From positions 4,650,001 to 4,714,000 of the forward strand of contig NZ_SHLD01000001.1 of the NCBI RefSeq assembly GCF_004217615.1: a stretch of DNA of 64,000 nt. Reading direction: 5' to 3'. The stretch comes from Micromonospora kangleipakensis. Its GTDB lineage: Bacteria > Actinomycetota > Actinomycetes > Mycobacteriales > Micromonosporaceae. Numbering within the stretch: position 1 is the first letter of the stretch; each line of letters starts with the position of its first letter. The notes under the pieces are model-generated. The model did no database searches. It saw only the letters and a list, made by a program, of their open reading frames with translations, and was not told the origin of the DNA. A program made the translations under genes and the position numbers. Positions 36,235 through 44,806 of this stretch are shown here, one piece after another.

Positions 36235-36422
36235 CGATGACCAACCCGCGTCAGGACGGACGGCGTGACTGACAGGCACGCCTGCCCGCGGTAGTTCGTG
36301 GCCGGGGCGCTGGACAGCGATGGCTGCGTGAGCGGTCAGCGCAGACCGGCGGCCCGGCCACTGAACGACTCGATGTGCCCGCGGACCGGGCTCCGCGCGA
36401 CGACGCTCAAGGAAGGACCACC

Positions 36423-36848
36423 GTGTCGCTCGTGATGACCGTATGCTTCCCCGACGAGGAACGCCGGGGATCCTTCAGGCCCGGCGCCGAGCTGGGCCCC
36501 GATCTCGTCGCGAGCTGGCTGCGGCCGGTGTTTCCCGACTTCACGCTGCCCGACGCGGACGAACCCGAAGTCGACATCAGCCGTGACGCCGAGTGGTTCC
36601 ATGTTTCGTCCACCCTGTACGCCGGAAGCCACGGAGTGCGAGCGGTGCACACCCGCTTCACCCGCCTTCGAAATCGGTACGAGGGGATCGACGAGTACCG
36701 GTCGGAGCTGGCCGATCTGACCCGCCCGCTGCTGGGCCTGGCCCGGGCTGGTGGCGCTCGGCTCCTCGTCGACGACGCGGGTGACGACCTGACAGACGCG
36801 GAACCGGCGGATATAGCCGAATTCCTCACCGGGTCCGGGCCGGAATGA
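36423..36848 (+). CDS. Hypothetical protein, candidate immunity protein
   Basis: A 141-residue acidic soluble protein from a GTG at 36423 with AAGGAAGG upstream. It starts VSLVMTVCFPDEERRGSFRP and contains DISRDAEWFHVSSTLYAGSH. I do not recognise a family. It lies about 190 bases behind the toxin gene on the same strand, and its small acidic nature suits an inhibitor of that toxin's C-terminal domain. The link rests on position only. Confidence 0.6.
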   Translation: MSLVMTVCFPDEERRGSFRPGAELGPDLVASWLRPVFPDFTLPDADEPEVDISRDAEWFHVSSTLYAGSHGVRAVHTRFTRLRNRYEGIDEYRSELADLTRPLLGLARAGGARLLVDDAGDDLTDAEPADIAEFLTGSGPE

Positions 36849-36902
36849 GGCTGGTCGCCGCAGGCCGCTGCGATCGACCGCGCTGCGACGGTCGAGGCTG
36901 CG

Positions 36903-37424
36903 ATGGACGACGACGCCTATCTTCAGCAGTTTCTGGAAGCTGCAGGGCCGAGGCTGCAGTGGCTGCGTGAGCAGTCGGCGCAGACGGGCGGACCGGCCCC
37001 GGAGCAACTCGACTTCACCCGCGACAGCCTCGTCCCGCTGTGAGCTTGGGCGGCGCCGCGGTTTCGCAGACTCCGCGACGGTGACCAGCCGGAACCAGGA
37101 CCGAAGCCGGTCTGGTTCGGCCGGCTCGGCAGGACCCCCGAGCAGTGGTGGCCCAACGAGTCGCTGGAGCTGATGGACGCGATCCTCTACTACCTCGGCG
37201 AGGCCCTCATTCGGGCGGTGCCCGGGGCACACTGGGCGATCTACCGATCCCCCGACGGCAGCCCGACCTACCACAGCGGCCAGGCCGTCATCATCGGCTT
37301 CGGCCCTCCCATGGACCTCGAAATGTACGTGCACACCCTGGTGGCCATGGCGAACGCCGGCTACGCCGATGCTCTGCAGCAGAAGTTCGACCTCATGATG
37401 AGCTGGGCCACGGCCAGCCAGTAA
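36903..37424 (+). pseudogene. Hypothetical gene interrupted by an in-frame TGA
   Basis: One frame runs from the ATG at 36903 (MDDDAYLQQFLEAAGPRLQW) to the stop at 37424. It is broken only by TGA at 37041-37043, where LVPL-stop-AWAAPRFRRL reads like a lost Trp codon (TGG to TGA). Downstream it continues WWPNESLELMDAILYYLGEA to DLMMSWATASQ. The family (about 173 residues) is unknown to me. It may be another member of the immunity cluster. The second part could be made from an ATG at 37173. Confidence 0.65.
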
Positions 37425-37632
37425 CGGCGCCAGAGTATTCCGCCACTTACCTTGTGGTCCGGGGCTTCAATTCCCCTCACCCGTTCCGCGGGAACACCTG
37501 AGATCGATCTTTAACCTCAGTCGTCTCGGTCGGCAGGCGGTCTTGTGTGGACTCGGCGTGTCGTGGAGACGTGAAGCGGCCACCGCCTGATGATCCTTCG
37601 CGTTCCCTGCAAGGACACGAAGAACAGGACAG

Positions 37633-38458
37633 GTGGTGGCCGTGGCCACGATTCTGGACTACCTGGGCAGCCTCGTGTTGCCCGACACGCCCGGGCCGGG
37701 TCCGTCAGCGGTCGGGTTGGTTGAGGATCCAGCAGCGAGCTTGTCGGCGTTTCGTCAGGACTTCTACCGGTGTCTGCCACGTCGGGCGGACGCGTTGTTC
37801 GAGCTCACCGATGCGCTGCTGTGCTCGGGTGGGCCGGTGACCAGCCTGGTCGACTTGTCGTTGGTCGTCGAGCACCGCCGTGGTCACGGTGCTCTGTATG
37901 ACGCCCTTGGGTGCCGGCGGTATCGACGTCGCCCGGCTGCGGGTGACTCTCGCAGGGCTGGCGCTGCCCCGCGCCGCCGACGGGCGGATCATGCTCGCCG
38001 TTCGCGTCAGCAACTGGCTGCGCCCGGACGCGTCCACCAGCCCAGACCGGTTGTTCTGCCACACCTACGGGCGCGCGAGGGGTCAGGCGCAGATGATCCC
38101 CGGCTGGCCGTACTCGTTCATCGCCGCCTTGGAACCAGGCCGCACGTCGTGGACGCAGGTGCTCGACGCGGTGCGGCTGGGCCCGGCCGACGACGCCACC
38201 GCAGTCACCGCCGACCAACTTCGTCAGCTGATCGACCGGCTGATCCGCGCCGGGAACTGGCCCGGCGACCCCGACATCCTGATCGTCTGCGACACCGGCT
38301 ACAACACCGCCCGGCTGGCCTGGGTACTGTCCGACCTGCCCGTGCTCCTGGTCGGCCGAATCCGCTCGGACCGGGTCCTACGATTTCCCAAGCCGACCAG
38401 GCAGCCAGGCGCCATCGGCCGTGCCCGCAAACACGGCGCCGAGTTCGCCTGCAACGAC
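37633..38458 (+). pseudogene. Frameshifted, truncated transposase (NF041680-like)
   Basis: The first frame gives TILDYLGSLVLPDTPGPGPS through LVVEHRRGHGALYDAL. After a shift near 37908 the second continues GGIDVARLRVTLAGLALPRA to GRARKHGAEFAC. It then runs into a collapsed boundary repeat, and the C-terminal half is absent. The pattern fits a putative actinobacterial transposase family. It is non-functional. Confidence 0.7.
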
Positions 38459-38486
38459 CGTGCGCGCTCATCGGCAGATCCGGTCG
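38459..38486 (+). repeat. Collapsed boundary repeat at a transposase break (copy 17)
   Basis: TGCGCGCTCATCGGCAGATC joins left-arm and right-arm sequence directly. The transposase pseudogene is cut off here, and the IS110 element's leading non-coding region follows. Confidence 0.65.
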
Positions 38487-38740
38487 TTCAGCGACCGGTA
38501 AGCCGGCCCCTGATCGCGGCTACCTGTTGACTGGTGGTACGACCGCAGCCCGGCCAGGCTTGGTCGAGGTGACCGGTGGGGTCGCTCTCATCGCGGCTGC
38601 CCACCGCTGTTTGGTGTGGCTCTCATCTGGCGTGCGCCCCGCCGGTCACCGCGGCGGAGAGAGGCTCAAGAGGGGACTGCCCGGCTCAAGGTAGCGCTGC
38701 CCTCCCGTCGACGAACACCGTCGGATCGAGGGAGGACAGG
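38487..38740 (+). ncRNA. Candidate bridge-RNA region of the first IS110 element
   Basis: About 250 bases without a gene precede the IS110 recombinase. In the IS110 group the non-coding left end is the usual place for the structured bridge RNA that guides target choice. I infer this from position and element type only; no structure was computed. Confidence 0.35.
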
Positions 38741-39904
38741 ATGGCTCAGGTCATCATCGGCGTGGACCCGCACAAGCGTTCCGCCACCATCGAAATCATC
38801 AACGCGCGGGAGAAGACGGTCGGGCAGGGCCGGTTCGGCACCGACCGCGACGGCTACCAGGCCATGCTCGCCGCCGGCCGCAAGCACAAGGACCGCCTTT
38901 GGGCGGTCGAGGGCTGCAACGGCATCGGGCGGCACGTCGCTCAACGCCTGGTCGCCGACGGCGAAACCGTGGTGGACGTTCCCGCGAAGCTGTCCGCCCG
39001 GGCCCGCGTGTTCGCCACCGGCCAGGGCCGCAAGACCGACCCGGTCGATGCCCGCAGCGTCGCCGTGGTCGCCCTGCGCACCGAAGGTCTGCGGCAGGTC
39101 GTCACCGACGACACCACGGTCGCGTTACGGCTGCTGGTCGACCGGCGTGACCAGCTCGGCCGGGCCCGCACCGAAGTGGTCTCCCGGCTGCATCACCTGC
39201 TCCTCGAGTTGGTGCCCGGCGGCGCGAAGAAGGACCTGTCCGCCCAGCAGGCCCGCGCCCTGCTGGGCACTGTTCGCCCGCGCGACGTGGTCGGCAAGAC
39301 CCGTCGCCGGCTGGCCTCCGAGCTGATCGGCGAGCTCGTCGTCATCGACAAGAAGATCAAAATCGCGAAACAGGAGCTCACCGACCTGGTCAACAGCACC
39401 GGAAGCCGGCTGATGGACCTGACCGGCATCGGACCGTCCGGCGCGGCCCGCCTGCTCGGCGACATCGCAGACATTGCCCGGTTCACCAGCCGCGCCCACT
39501 TTGCCTCGTGGAACGGCACCGCACCGATCGACGCCTCGTCCGGCGAGCAGAACCGGCACCGGCTCTCCAGAGCCGGGAACCGGCGCATCAACCGGGCGCT
39601 TCACATCATGGCCATCGTCCAGCTGCGCCGTGACACCGAAGGGCGCCGCTACCACCGGCGCAGACTGGCCGAGGGCAAGACCTCGATGGAGGCCCTACGG
39701 GCACTGAAGCGGCGCCTGTCCGACATCGTCTACCGGCAGATGGTCGCCGACACGAAGCTGCTCGGGACGGGCCCGGGAGGACACGCGGGGGCGACTCTGC
39801 AATCCAGCGCGGCCGACCCGAACCCCGAGATCGACACTTCGGAAAAGTCACTTCCCGGACCCGCCGAACCCCAGCCTAGAACACCCCTCTTGATCATCAC
39901 TTGA
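38741..39904 (+). CDS. IS110-family recombinase (first element)
   Basis: A 387-residue DEDD-type recombinase. The N-terminal RuvC-like domain begins AQVIIGVDPHKRSATIEIIN, GRKTDPVDARSVAVVAL carries further acidic residues, and the C-terminal transposase_20 domain contains MDLTGIGPSGAARLLGDIAD and FASWNGTAPIDASSG. It has GGAGGAC upstream of the ATG at 38741. The gene is intact. Its 3' end abuts the next IS directly. Confidence 0.9.
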   Translation: MAQVIIGVDPHKRSATIEIINAREKTVGQGRFGTDRDGYQAMLAAGRKHKDRLWAVEGCNGIGRHVAQRLVADGETVVDVPAKLSARARVFATGQGRKTDPVDARSVAVVALRTEGLRQVVTDDTTVALRLLVDRRDQLGRARTEVVSRLHHLLLELVPGGAKKDLSAQQARALLGTVRPRDVVGKTRRRLASELIGELVVIDKKIKIAKQELTDLVNSTGSRLMDLTGIGPSGAARLLGDIADIARFTSRAHFASWNGTAPIDASSGEQNRHRLSRAGNRRINRALHIMAIVQLRRDTEGRRYHRRRLAEGKTSMEALRALKRRLSDIVYRQMVADTKLLGTGPGGHAGATLQSSAADPNPEIDTSEKSLPGPAEPQPRTPLLIIT

Positions 39905-39990
39905 TGGCATGAAGGAGCGGGGCCTCGCTCCTCGTGGGTCCCGGGCGGGATGCTCGGGGTGCTCACGTCTCACGACGAAGGAGGCCCCTC

Positions 39991-41028
39991 ATGCAGGCAG
40001 AGTACGACGGCAGGCAGATCGTGGGTATCGATCTGCACCGCCGCCGGTCGGTGATCGTGCGGATGACCGAGACCGGCGACAAGCTCGAGACAGTGCGCAT
40101 CGACAATGACCCGGTCGCGCTCGGGTTGGAGATCGCCAAGGCCGGCCCGGATCCCGAGGTGGTGTTGGAGGCCACCTACGGCTGGTACTGGGCTGTGGAT
40201 GTGCTGGCCGCGGCCGGCGCCCAGGTGCATTTGGCGCATCCGTTGGGAGTGAAGGCGTTTGCCTACCGGCGGGTGAAGAACGACGCCCGGGACGCCGCGG
40301 ACCTGGCGGACTTGCTGCGCATGGGCAGGCTGCCGGAGGCGTATGTGGCCCCGCCGGCGGTGCGCGAGTTGCGGGAGCTGGTGCGGCACCGGGCCAAGCT
40401 GGTCGCGTGGCGTTCGGGGTTGAAGGCGTCGGTGCACGCGGTGTTGGCCAAGCAGGGCGTGCACATCGCGGTATCGGATCTGTTCGGCGTCGGTGGCCGG
40501 GAACTGCTGTCGCGCGCACCGCTGGACGGCGCCTACCGGGGGCGGGTGGACTCGCTGTGCCGGCTGATCGACGCGGTCGACTTCGAGATCGACGCGGTCA
40601 CCGGGCCGATCCGGGCCAGACTCGCCGGCCACCGCGGCTACACCGCGATCCAGGCCATCCCCGGTGTCGGCCCGGTCCTGGCGGCCGTGTTCGTCGCCGA
40701 GATCGGCGAGGTCGACCGGTTCCCCGGCCCCGCGCAGCTGACCTCGTGGGCCGGACTCACCCCCCGCCACCGCGAGTCCGACACCGTCGTGCATCGGGGA
40801 CGGATCACCAAACAGGGCGCCACCCTGGTGCGGTGGGCCGCGGTCGAGGCCGCCCACAGCGTCCCGCACCGCGCCGGCTGGCTGGTCTCCCGACGGGCGG
40901 CCATCGCCGAGCGCCGTGGACGCAACATCGCCACCGTTGCGGTGGCCCGCAAGCTGCTCACTCTCGTCTACTACGGCCTGCGCGACGGGCGCATCCGCGC
41001 CCTCGCACCGGCCGCCCCGGCGGCGTGA
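39991..41028 (+). CDS. IS110/IS1111-family recombinase (second element)
   Basis: A 345-residue recombinase. RQIVGIDLHRRRSVIVRMTE opens the DEDD domain, KNDARDAADLADLLRMG continues it, and IQAIPGVGPVLAAVFVAEIG plus LTSWAGLTPRHRESD form the transposase_20 part with the conserved serine region. The ATG at 39991 has AAGGAGG at ideal spacing. It differs in sequence from the first IS110 recombinase, so the two insertions are independent elements. Confidence 0.9.
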   Translation: MQAEYDGRQIVGIDLHRRRSVIVRMTETGDKLETVRIDNDPVALGLEIAKAGPDPEVVLEATYGWYWAVDVLAAAGAQVHLAHPLGVKAFAYRRVKNDARDAADLADLLRMGRLPEAYVAPPAVRELRELVRHRAKLVAWRSGLKASVHAVLAKQGVHIAVSDLFGVGGRELLSRAPLDGAYRGRVDSLCRLIDAVDFEIDAVTGPIRARLAGHRGYTAIQAIPGVGPVLAAVFVAEIGEVDRFPGPAQLTSWAGLTPRHRESDTVVHRGRITKQGATLVRWAAVEAAHSVPHRAGWLVSRRAAIAERRGRNIATVAVARKLLTLVYYGLRDGRIRALAPAAPAA

Positions 41029-41407
41029 GCAGGTTCGGACGTGACCGGACGCGAGCTCGTTCTGTGTCTGACCCCCGTCGGCCGACGGCGAGGCCGCCCG
41101 CTTGATTGACCCCGTCCGGTCACGGTCGCACACCACCATGCCCCGACTCCCGTGGGCGAATGGATGACCGGCAGCCGAACCCCTCGGCCTGCCCCTCCGA
41201 CATCGGTCGGAACCTGGTGACGCGACCACCCACAACGCCTTCCGGCATCACGAGCATGGCGCGCACGGCGCCGGCGTCAAGGCCAAGCCCCTGCGGGGTG
41301 GGCCTACGGCCCAGCCATTGACCCCGGCACCGCACACACGCCTGCCCGAAACCCATTGCCGGAACCGGAAAAACCAACGTCAGCAGGTCAAAACCCCGGC
41401 CTTGACC
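41029..41407 (+). ncRNA. Non-coding right end of the IS1111-type element, candidate guide RNA region
   Basis: Between the recombinase stop and the right inverted end lie 380 bases with no gene. They contain a 12-bp perfect inverted repeat (41040-41051 with 41113-41124), so a structured RNA is plausible. Placement matches IS1111-group bridge RNAs; this is inference. Confidence 0.35.
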
Positions 41408-41435
41408 GGCCCCGCTCCTTCATGGATGACACAGA

Positions 41436-41456
41436 GGGGTGGCAGATCCGGATGCC
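41436..41456 (+). repeat. Boundary repeat, right arm only (copy 18)
   Basis: GGGGTGGCAGATCCGGATGC is a right arm without a left arm, 12 bases beyond the IS1111-type element. The missing half could have been displaced by the IS insertion. Confidence 0.65.
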
Positions 41457-41603
41457 CGTGGTCGTCGCACCTTCGGTCGCCGGTGCGCCGGTCGAGGCCA
41501 AGTTCCACCGCGATGCTCGGGGGAAGCCGGTCGTTGGGCAACAGGATCGCCTGGAGGGAGGTGCGCGGGACGGCAGGATGGCCTGCCCCGCCGTATCGTG
41601 CCA

Positions 41604-42120
41604 ATGGTGAGCGCCGTGCAGAGCAGACAGCGGCTGCGCATGTGCAAGATCAAGCGTCCCGGGGGGCGTGTTCTGGTTCGATCTTGAGCAGCTGCTTCAG
41701 GACCGCGACGGGACGTGGCTGCGCGGTCGAAGTGGTTCGCCATGGGGTGCCCCGCATGACCGCGGCGTGCTTGCTGTGCCGGTCGTGGTCCTGATCGCGC
41801 CGAGCCGCCCGTGGGTGGCATGGTGGGTTGACGATCCGGCTGATCGGCGGCTTGAGATCGACGTGTGCGTGCCGCCGACACGGACCGAAGCAGGCTGGCG
41901 GTACATCGACCTTGAACTCGACCCTGTACTCCACGAGCAGGACTCGCGTGTTGAAATCGAAGACTGGGACGAATACGAGCAGGCACGCCACGACGGCTGG
42001 ATGAGCCCGGACGACGCCAAGCTTGCCCGATGCACGGCCGAGGATCTGGCTCGGGTACTGCGCCGCCGGGATGAGCCTTGGCCGAAGCGTGGATGGCAGT
42101 TGCTCGCGCAGCAGATGTGA
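41604..42120 (+). pseudogene. DUF402-family protein with N-terminal frameshift
   Basis: The ATG at 41604 gives VSAVQSRQRLRMCKIKRPGG. After a run of six G near 41660 the homology continues in the next frame, VFWFDLEQLLQDRDGTWLRG through VAWWVDDPADRRLEIDVCVP to the stop at 42120. One extra G explains it. Related DUF402 proteins act on nucleotides or phosphorylated metabolites. Without the shift it would be about 171 residues. A start inside the second frame (41668) could yield a 150-residue protein, so function may be retained. Confidence 0.7.
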
Positions 42121-42370
42121 AGGCGGCGAACGGTGGGTACGTATCGTTACGCGTGATCGGCGACCGGCGCACACGATCGGCGGCATCAGCGGACGGGTCC
42201 AGTCCGCGTACCTCAACTCATAGAGATCCCCGAAGGGGCCGTAGCAGTCGGCGAAGCGGAGCTTCCGGCGCCGGTGGGCACGGCGTGGCGCCCGAACCTC
42301 TTGAGGTCGTCTCTCATGTCGTGCCCGGTCGGTGTCTACGGATCGGCCAGCCCGCGACGTCTAATAGGGC
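42121..42370. other. Intergenic region with a possible degenerate boundary-repeat arm
   Basis: No gene. Around 42175-42195 GATCGGCGGCATCAGCGGAC resembles a diverged right arm of the boundary repeat, similar to copy 24. The left arm is not recognised. Confidence 0.35.
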
Positions 42371-42865
42371 GTGACGTTCGAGGAGTACGCGTTCGCCCGC
42401 ACTTCGGCGCTGGTGCGGCTCGCCCGGTTGCTGACCGGTGATGAGCACCGGGCCGAGGACCTGGTTCAGGATGTTCTCACCAGGGCGTACGCCCGCTGGG
42501 GGCGCATCTCCCGGACGGATCGGCCCGATGCGTATGTCCGTCGGATGCTCGTCAACGCCCATCACTCGTGGTGGCGCCGGCGCAGCAGCCAAGAGATCTC
42601 CGTTGCCGCTGTGATCGATCTGCCGGGCGTTGCGGACGAGGCGGCCGACGTCGCCGAACGCGACGCGCTGTGGCGGCTCGTCTGTGATCTGCCGACGCGT
42701 CAGCGCACCGTGATCGTCCTGCGCTACTACGAGGATCTTGACGACGCGATGATCGCCGAAATCCTGGACTGTTCGACAGGCACAGTTCGCACGCACGCGA
42801 GGCGAGCCCTGGCGGTGCTCCGCAAGCGGCAGGGCGCACCCGCCGCCAAGACGGGAGGGTTCTGA
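42371..42865 (+). CDS. SigE70-type ECF RNA polymerase sigma factor (second copy)
   Basis: A 164-residue sigma factor from a GTG at 42371. Region 2 is TSALVRLARLLTGDEHRAED with LVQDVLTRAYARWGRI and YVRRMLVNAHHSWWRR. Region 4 is LPTRQRTVIVLRYYEDLDDA with EILDCSTGTVRTHARRAL. Same subfamily as the factor at 23.4 kb but clearly different in sequence. Its stop overlaps the ATG of the next gene by one base, so the pair is coupled. Confidence 0.9.
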   Translation: MTFEEYAFARTSALVRLARLLTGDEHRAEDLVQDVLTRAYARWGRISRTDRPDAYVRRMLVNAHHSWWRRRSSQEISVAAVIDLPGVADEAADVAERDALWRLVCDLPTRQRTVIVLRYYEDLDDAMIAEILDCSTGTVRTHARRALAVLRKRQGAPAAKTGGF

Positions 42866-43911
42866 TGTCCACCGACCTCGACGAGCAGCTCGCCGCGATG
42901 CTTAAGGAGCACGCTGGCGGCGATATCGACCCGGCGCCGATCGTGGAACACGCCCGCCGCCGTGGTCGCCGCCTTGGGCTGCGCCGCCGTGGGCTGATCG
43001 CCGGGGGTGCGGCAGCGGCGTGCGCCGTCCTAGCCGCGGTGGTCATGACGATCCCGGCCGGTCGGGCACCCGATCGGGCGACCATGCCGGGTACAGCACT
43101 CGCGCTGCCGGACGCGCCGGGCCAGCCCGGCGCCATCGCACGCCCCGAGGCTGTGGGGGCTGATCCCGGCGTGGTGCACTTCACGACCGACAGCCTGGTC
43201 GGCGGTGCCGAGTCCGCCACCTGGAGCGCCGGGCGCGGCGCCGAGAGCGTTGAGTTTCAGGGCCCGACCGGTCAGGCTCGCTTCGTGCTGGCGCGCAGCG
43301 TCGCGACGCTGGACGCGCTGCAGCAGACGTTGTCGTCGGCGGGGCGGCCGCAGCCGCCGACCGACGTGCGAGTCGACGGCCGCCCGGGGGTCGCTTGGTT
43401 CGATCCGTCCGGCGACGCGAAACTGTGGTTCGTTCGTTGGCAACCCGTCGACGGGCTCTGGGCCCAACTCGACATCTACGCGACCACGCGCGACGAGGCG
43501 ACGGCCGCGGCGAGTCGTGTCCGGTTCGACGGTGCACACCGCTGCGTGGTGCCGTTCCGCCTGCAGTTGCTGCCGCCGGGCGGGCGGCTGCTCGAATGCT
43601 CGGTCAAGCTCGGCAGGTCTGAGCGTGGCTCCTTCGCTGAGGGCTCGCTCGTATTGGGTGACGAAGCCGGTCGCTGGCTGACGGTTCGGGCGCAACACGT
43701 GCCGGGCTACGACGCCAGAGCCGCTGACCTCGTCGCAGGGCCCTACCGGGCACGCCGGCAGGGAAGCGACGTGCTGGAGATGTTCGTCAAGCCATGCGTC
43801 GTCGAGGCGTTCCTCAAGGGTTGGGGGAACGGCTACACCGAGTCGGACGGCCTGACGGTCCTGAGCGGGTATCAGCCGGCCCGCGACCTCGACCACCCCA
43901 ACACCTGGTGA
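42865..43911 (+). CDS. Membrane-anchored partner of the second sigma factor
   Basis: A 348-residue protein. The first 50 residues are cytoplasmic with an Arg-rich stretch (HARRRGRRLGLRRRG), then one transmembrane helix (LIAGGAAAACAVLAAVVMTI) and a long extracytoplasmic domain. The order of cytoplasmic tail, helix and outer domain is the same as in the partner at 23.9 kb. An anti-sigma or sensor role is likely, although no known anti-sigma motif is visible. A boundary repeat starts about 110 bases after the stop. Confidence 0.75.
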   Translation: MSTDLDEQLAAMLKEHAGGDIDPAPIVEHARRRGRRLGLRRRGLIAGGAAAACAVLAAVVMTIPAGRAPDRATMPGTALALPDAPGQPGAIARPEAVGADPGVVHFTTDSLVGGAESATWSAGRGAESVEFQGPTGQARFVLARSVATLDALQQTLSSAGRPQPPTDVRVDGRPGVAWFDPSGDAKLWFVRWQPVDGLWAQLDIYATTRDEATAAASRVRFDGAHRCVVPFRLQLLPPGGRLLECSVKLGRSERGSFAEGSLVLGDEAGRWLTVRAQHVPGYDARAADLVAGPYRARRQGSDVLEMFVKPCVVEAFLKGWGNGYTESDGLTVLSGYQPARDLDHPNTW

Positions 43912-44022
43912 CACCGCCCTGGCCAGCCCACAACGGCCATCGAACGACACAACGACCGCTCAACGACTGAGGTCCAGTCAAGATCAGGGCTGCCTGTCGG
44001 AGCCAGCCATCGGCTGCCTCGA

Positions 44023-44128
44023 CGCACTCACATCGGCATGTCCGGACACTCCGAGGGCTGCTGCTGGGTGGTCACGCTCGGCAGCGCGTGGATCGCCATG
44101 ACCGCGCGACCAGCGGCAGATCCGGATG
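44023..44128 (+). repeat. Oriented boundary repeat, copy 19
   Basis: Left arm CGCACTCACATCGGCATGTC (44023 on) and right arm ACCAGCGGCAGATCCGGATG (ending 44128). Length 106 bases. It separates the second sigma operon from the SRPBCC gene, which starts 26 bases beyond. Confidence 0.78.
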
Positions 44129-44153
44129 CCGGGCGTTGGTGGAGGATGGATGC

Positions 44154-44666
44154 ATGATCGGTGACCGGTGGGGCGTGACCGACAGCGAGAAATTGCGCTG
44201 CTATCCGTGCGACGACTTCGTCGCCTCACCCACGCTGCAGGCGTGGCGGGGTGTGGCCATCGAGGCGTCTGCCGAAGTGGTGTGGCCGTGGGTTGCACAA
44301 GTGAGGCTTGCGCCATACTCCTATGACTGGATCGACAACCTTGGCCGCCGTTCACCTCGAGAGCTGGTAGGCCTTCCCGAGCCGCAAGTCGGAGAGAGAT
44401 TCACTACTGCTGGCGGGCGGGAGCTGGGCAGGATCGTCTCGGTCGACCCGGGGAAACAGCTGACGGGCACCATCATCGGCGCCTTCATGTCCTACGTCCT
44501 CGTGCCCCAGGAGCACGACACGCGCTTGCTGCTCAAGGTCGTCATGCAGGCAACCCGCTGGGCCGCCCTCGGGCTGTCCGTCGGCGACCTGATCATGGCT
44601 CGACGTCAGCTACTGAACCTGAAGCAACTCGCCGAGCGCCACCACCAGGGCACGGCCAAGGAATGA
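44154..44666 (+). CDS. SRPBCC-family protein
   Basis: A 170-residue protein of the START/Bet v1-like (SRPBCC) fold. AWRGVAIEASAEVVWPWVAQ is the typical entry strand and helix. YSYDWIDNLGRRSPRELVGL and the later MSYVLVPQEHDTRLLLKVVM follow the fold, and the C-terminus is helical. Members bind hydrophobic ligands or act as cyclases; no specific role can be given. The ATG at 44154 is chosen at the start of homology. It is enclosed by boundary repeats 19 and 20. Confidence 0.8.
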   Translation: MIGDRWGVTDSEKLRCYPCDDFVASPTLQAWRGVAIEASAEVVWPWVAQVRLAPYSYDWIDNLGRRSPRELVGLPEPQVGERFTTAGGRELGRIVSVDPGKQLTGTIIGAFMSYVLVPQEHDTRLLLKVVMQATRWAALGLSVGDLIMARRQLLNLKQLAERHHQGTAKE

Positions 44667-44670
44667 GGAT

Positions 44671-44751
44671 CAGCCTCATCGGCATGTCCGTGCGCTGACG
44701 GCGCCAACTTGCCGCAACTGCGTAGCGCGCGGATCGCGGCAGTTGAGTGCG
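44671..44751 (+). repeat. Oriented boundary repeat, copy 20
   Basis: Left arm CAGCCTCATCGGCATGTCCG; right arm GGATCGCGGCAGTTGAGTGC with GTTGAGT (44742-44748), an exact GTTRRRY core. It starts within 5 bases of the SRPBCC stop. Confidence 0.82.
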
Positions 44752-44806
44752 TTGCTGGGGTCGCAATCCGCTCGATCGTCTCGGCAGGTCCTGCAACGAT
44801 GCCCGA

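Larger units (their letters stand above)
39908..41424 (+). mobile_element. IS110-family element of IS1111 type with 17-bp inverted ends
   Basis: CATGAAGGAGCGGGGCC at 39908-39924 is exactly inverted at 41408-41424. The recombinase lies near the left end and leaves nearly 400 non-coding bases on the right, the arrangement of the IS1111 group, where the guide RNA is encoded at the 3' end. It sits directly behind another IS110 element and 12 bases before a boundary-repeat half-site. Confidence 0.8.

Noticed and set aside
37440..37500. tRNA-like T-arm (GGGGCTTCAATTCCCC)
   Set aside because: Only a short stem and loop fit. No acceptor, D or anticodon arm is present, and no duplicated att core was found. 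At best a tRNA relic.
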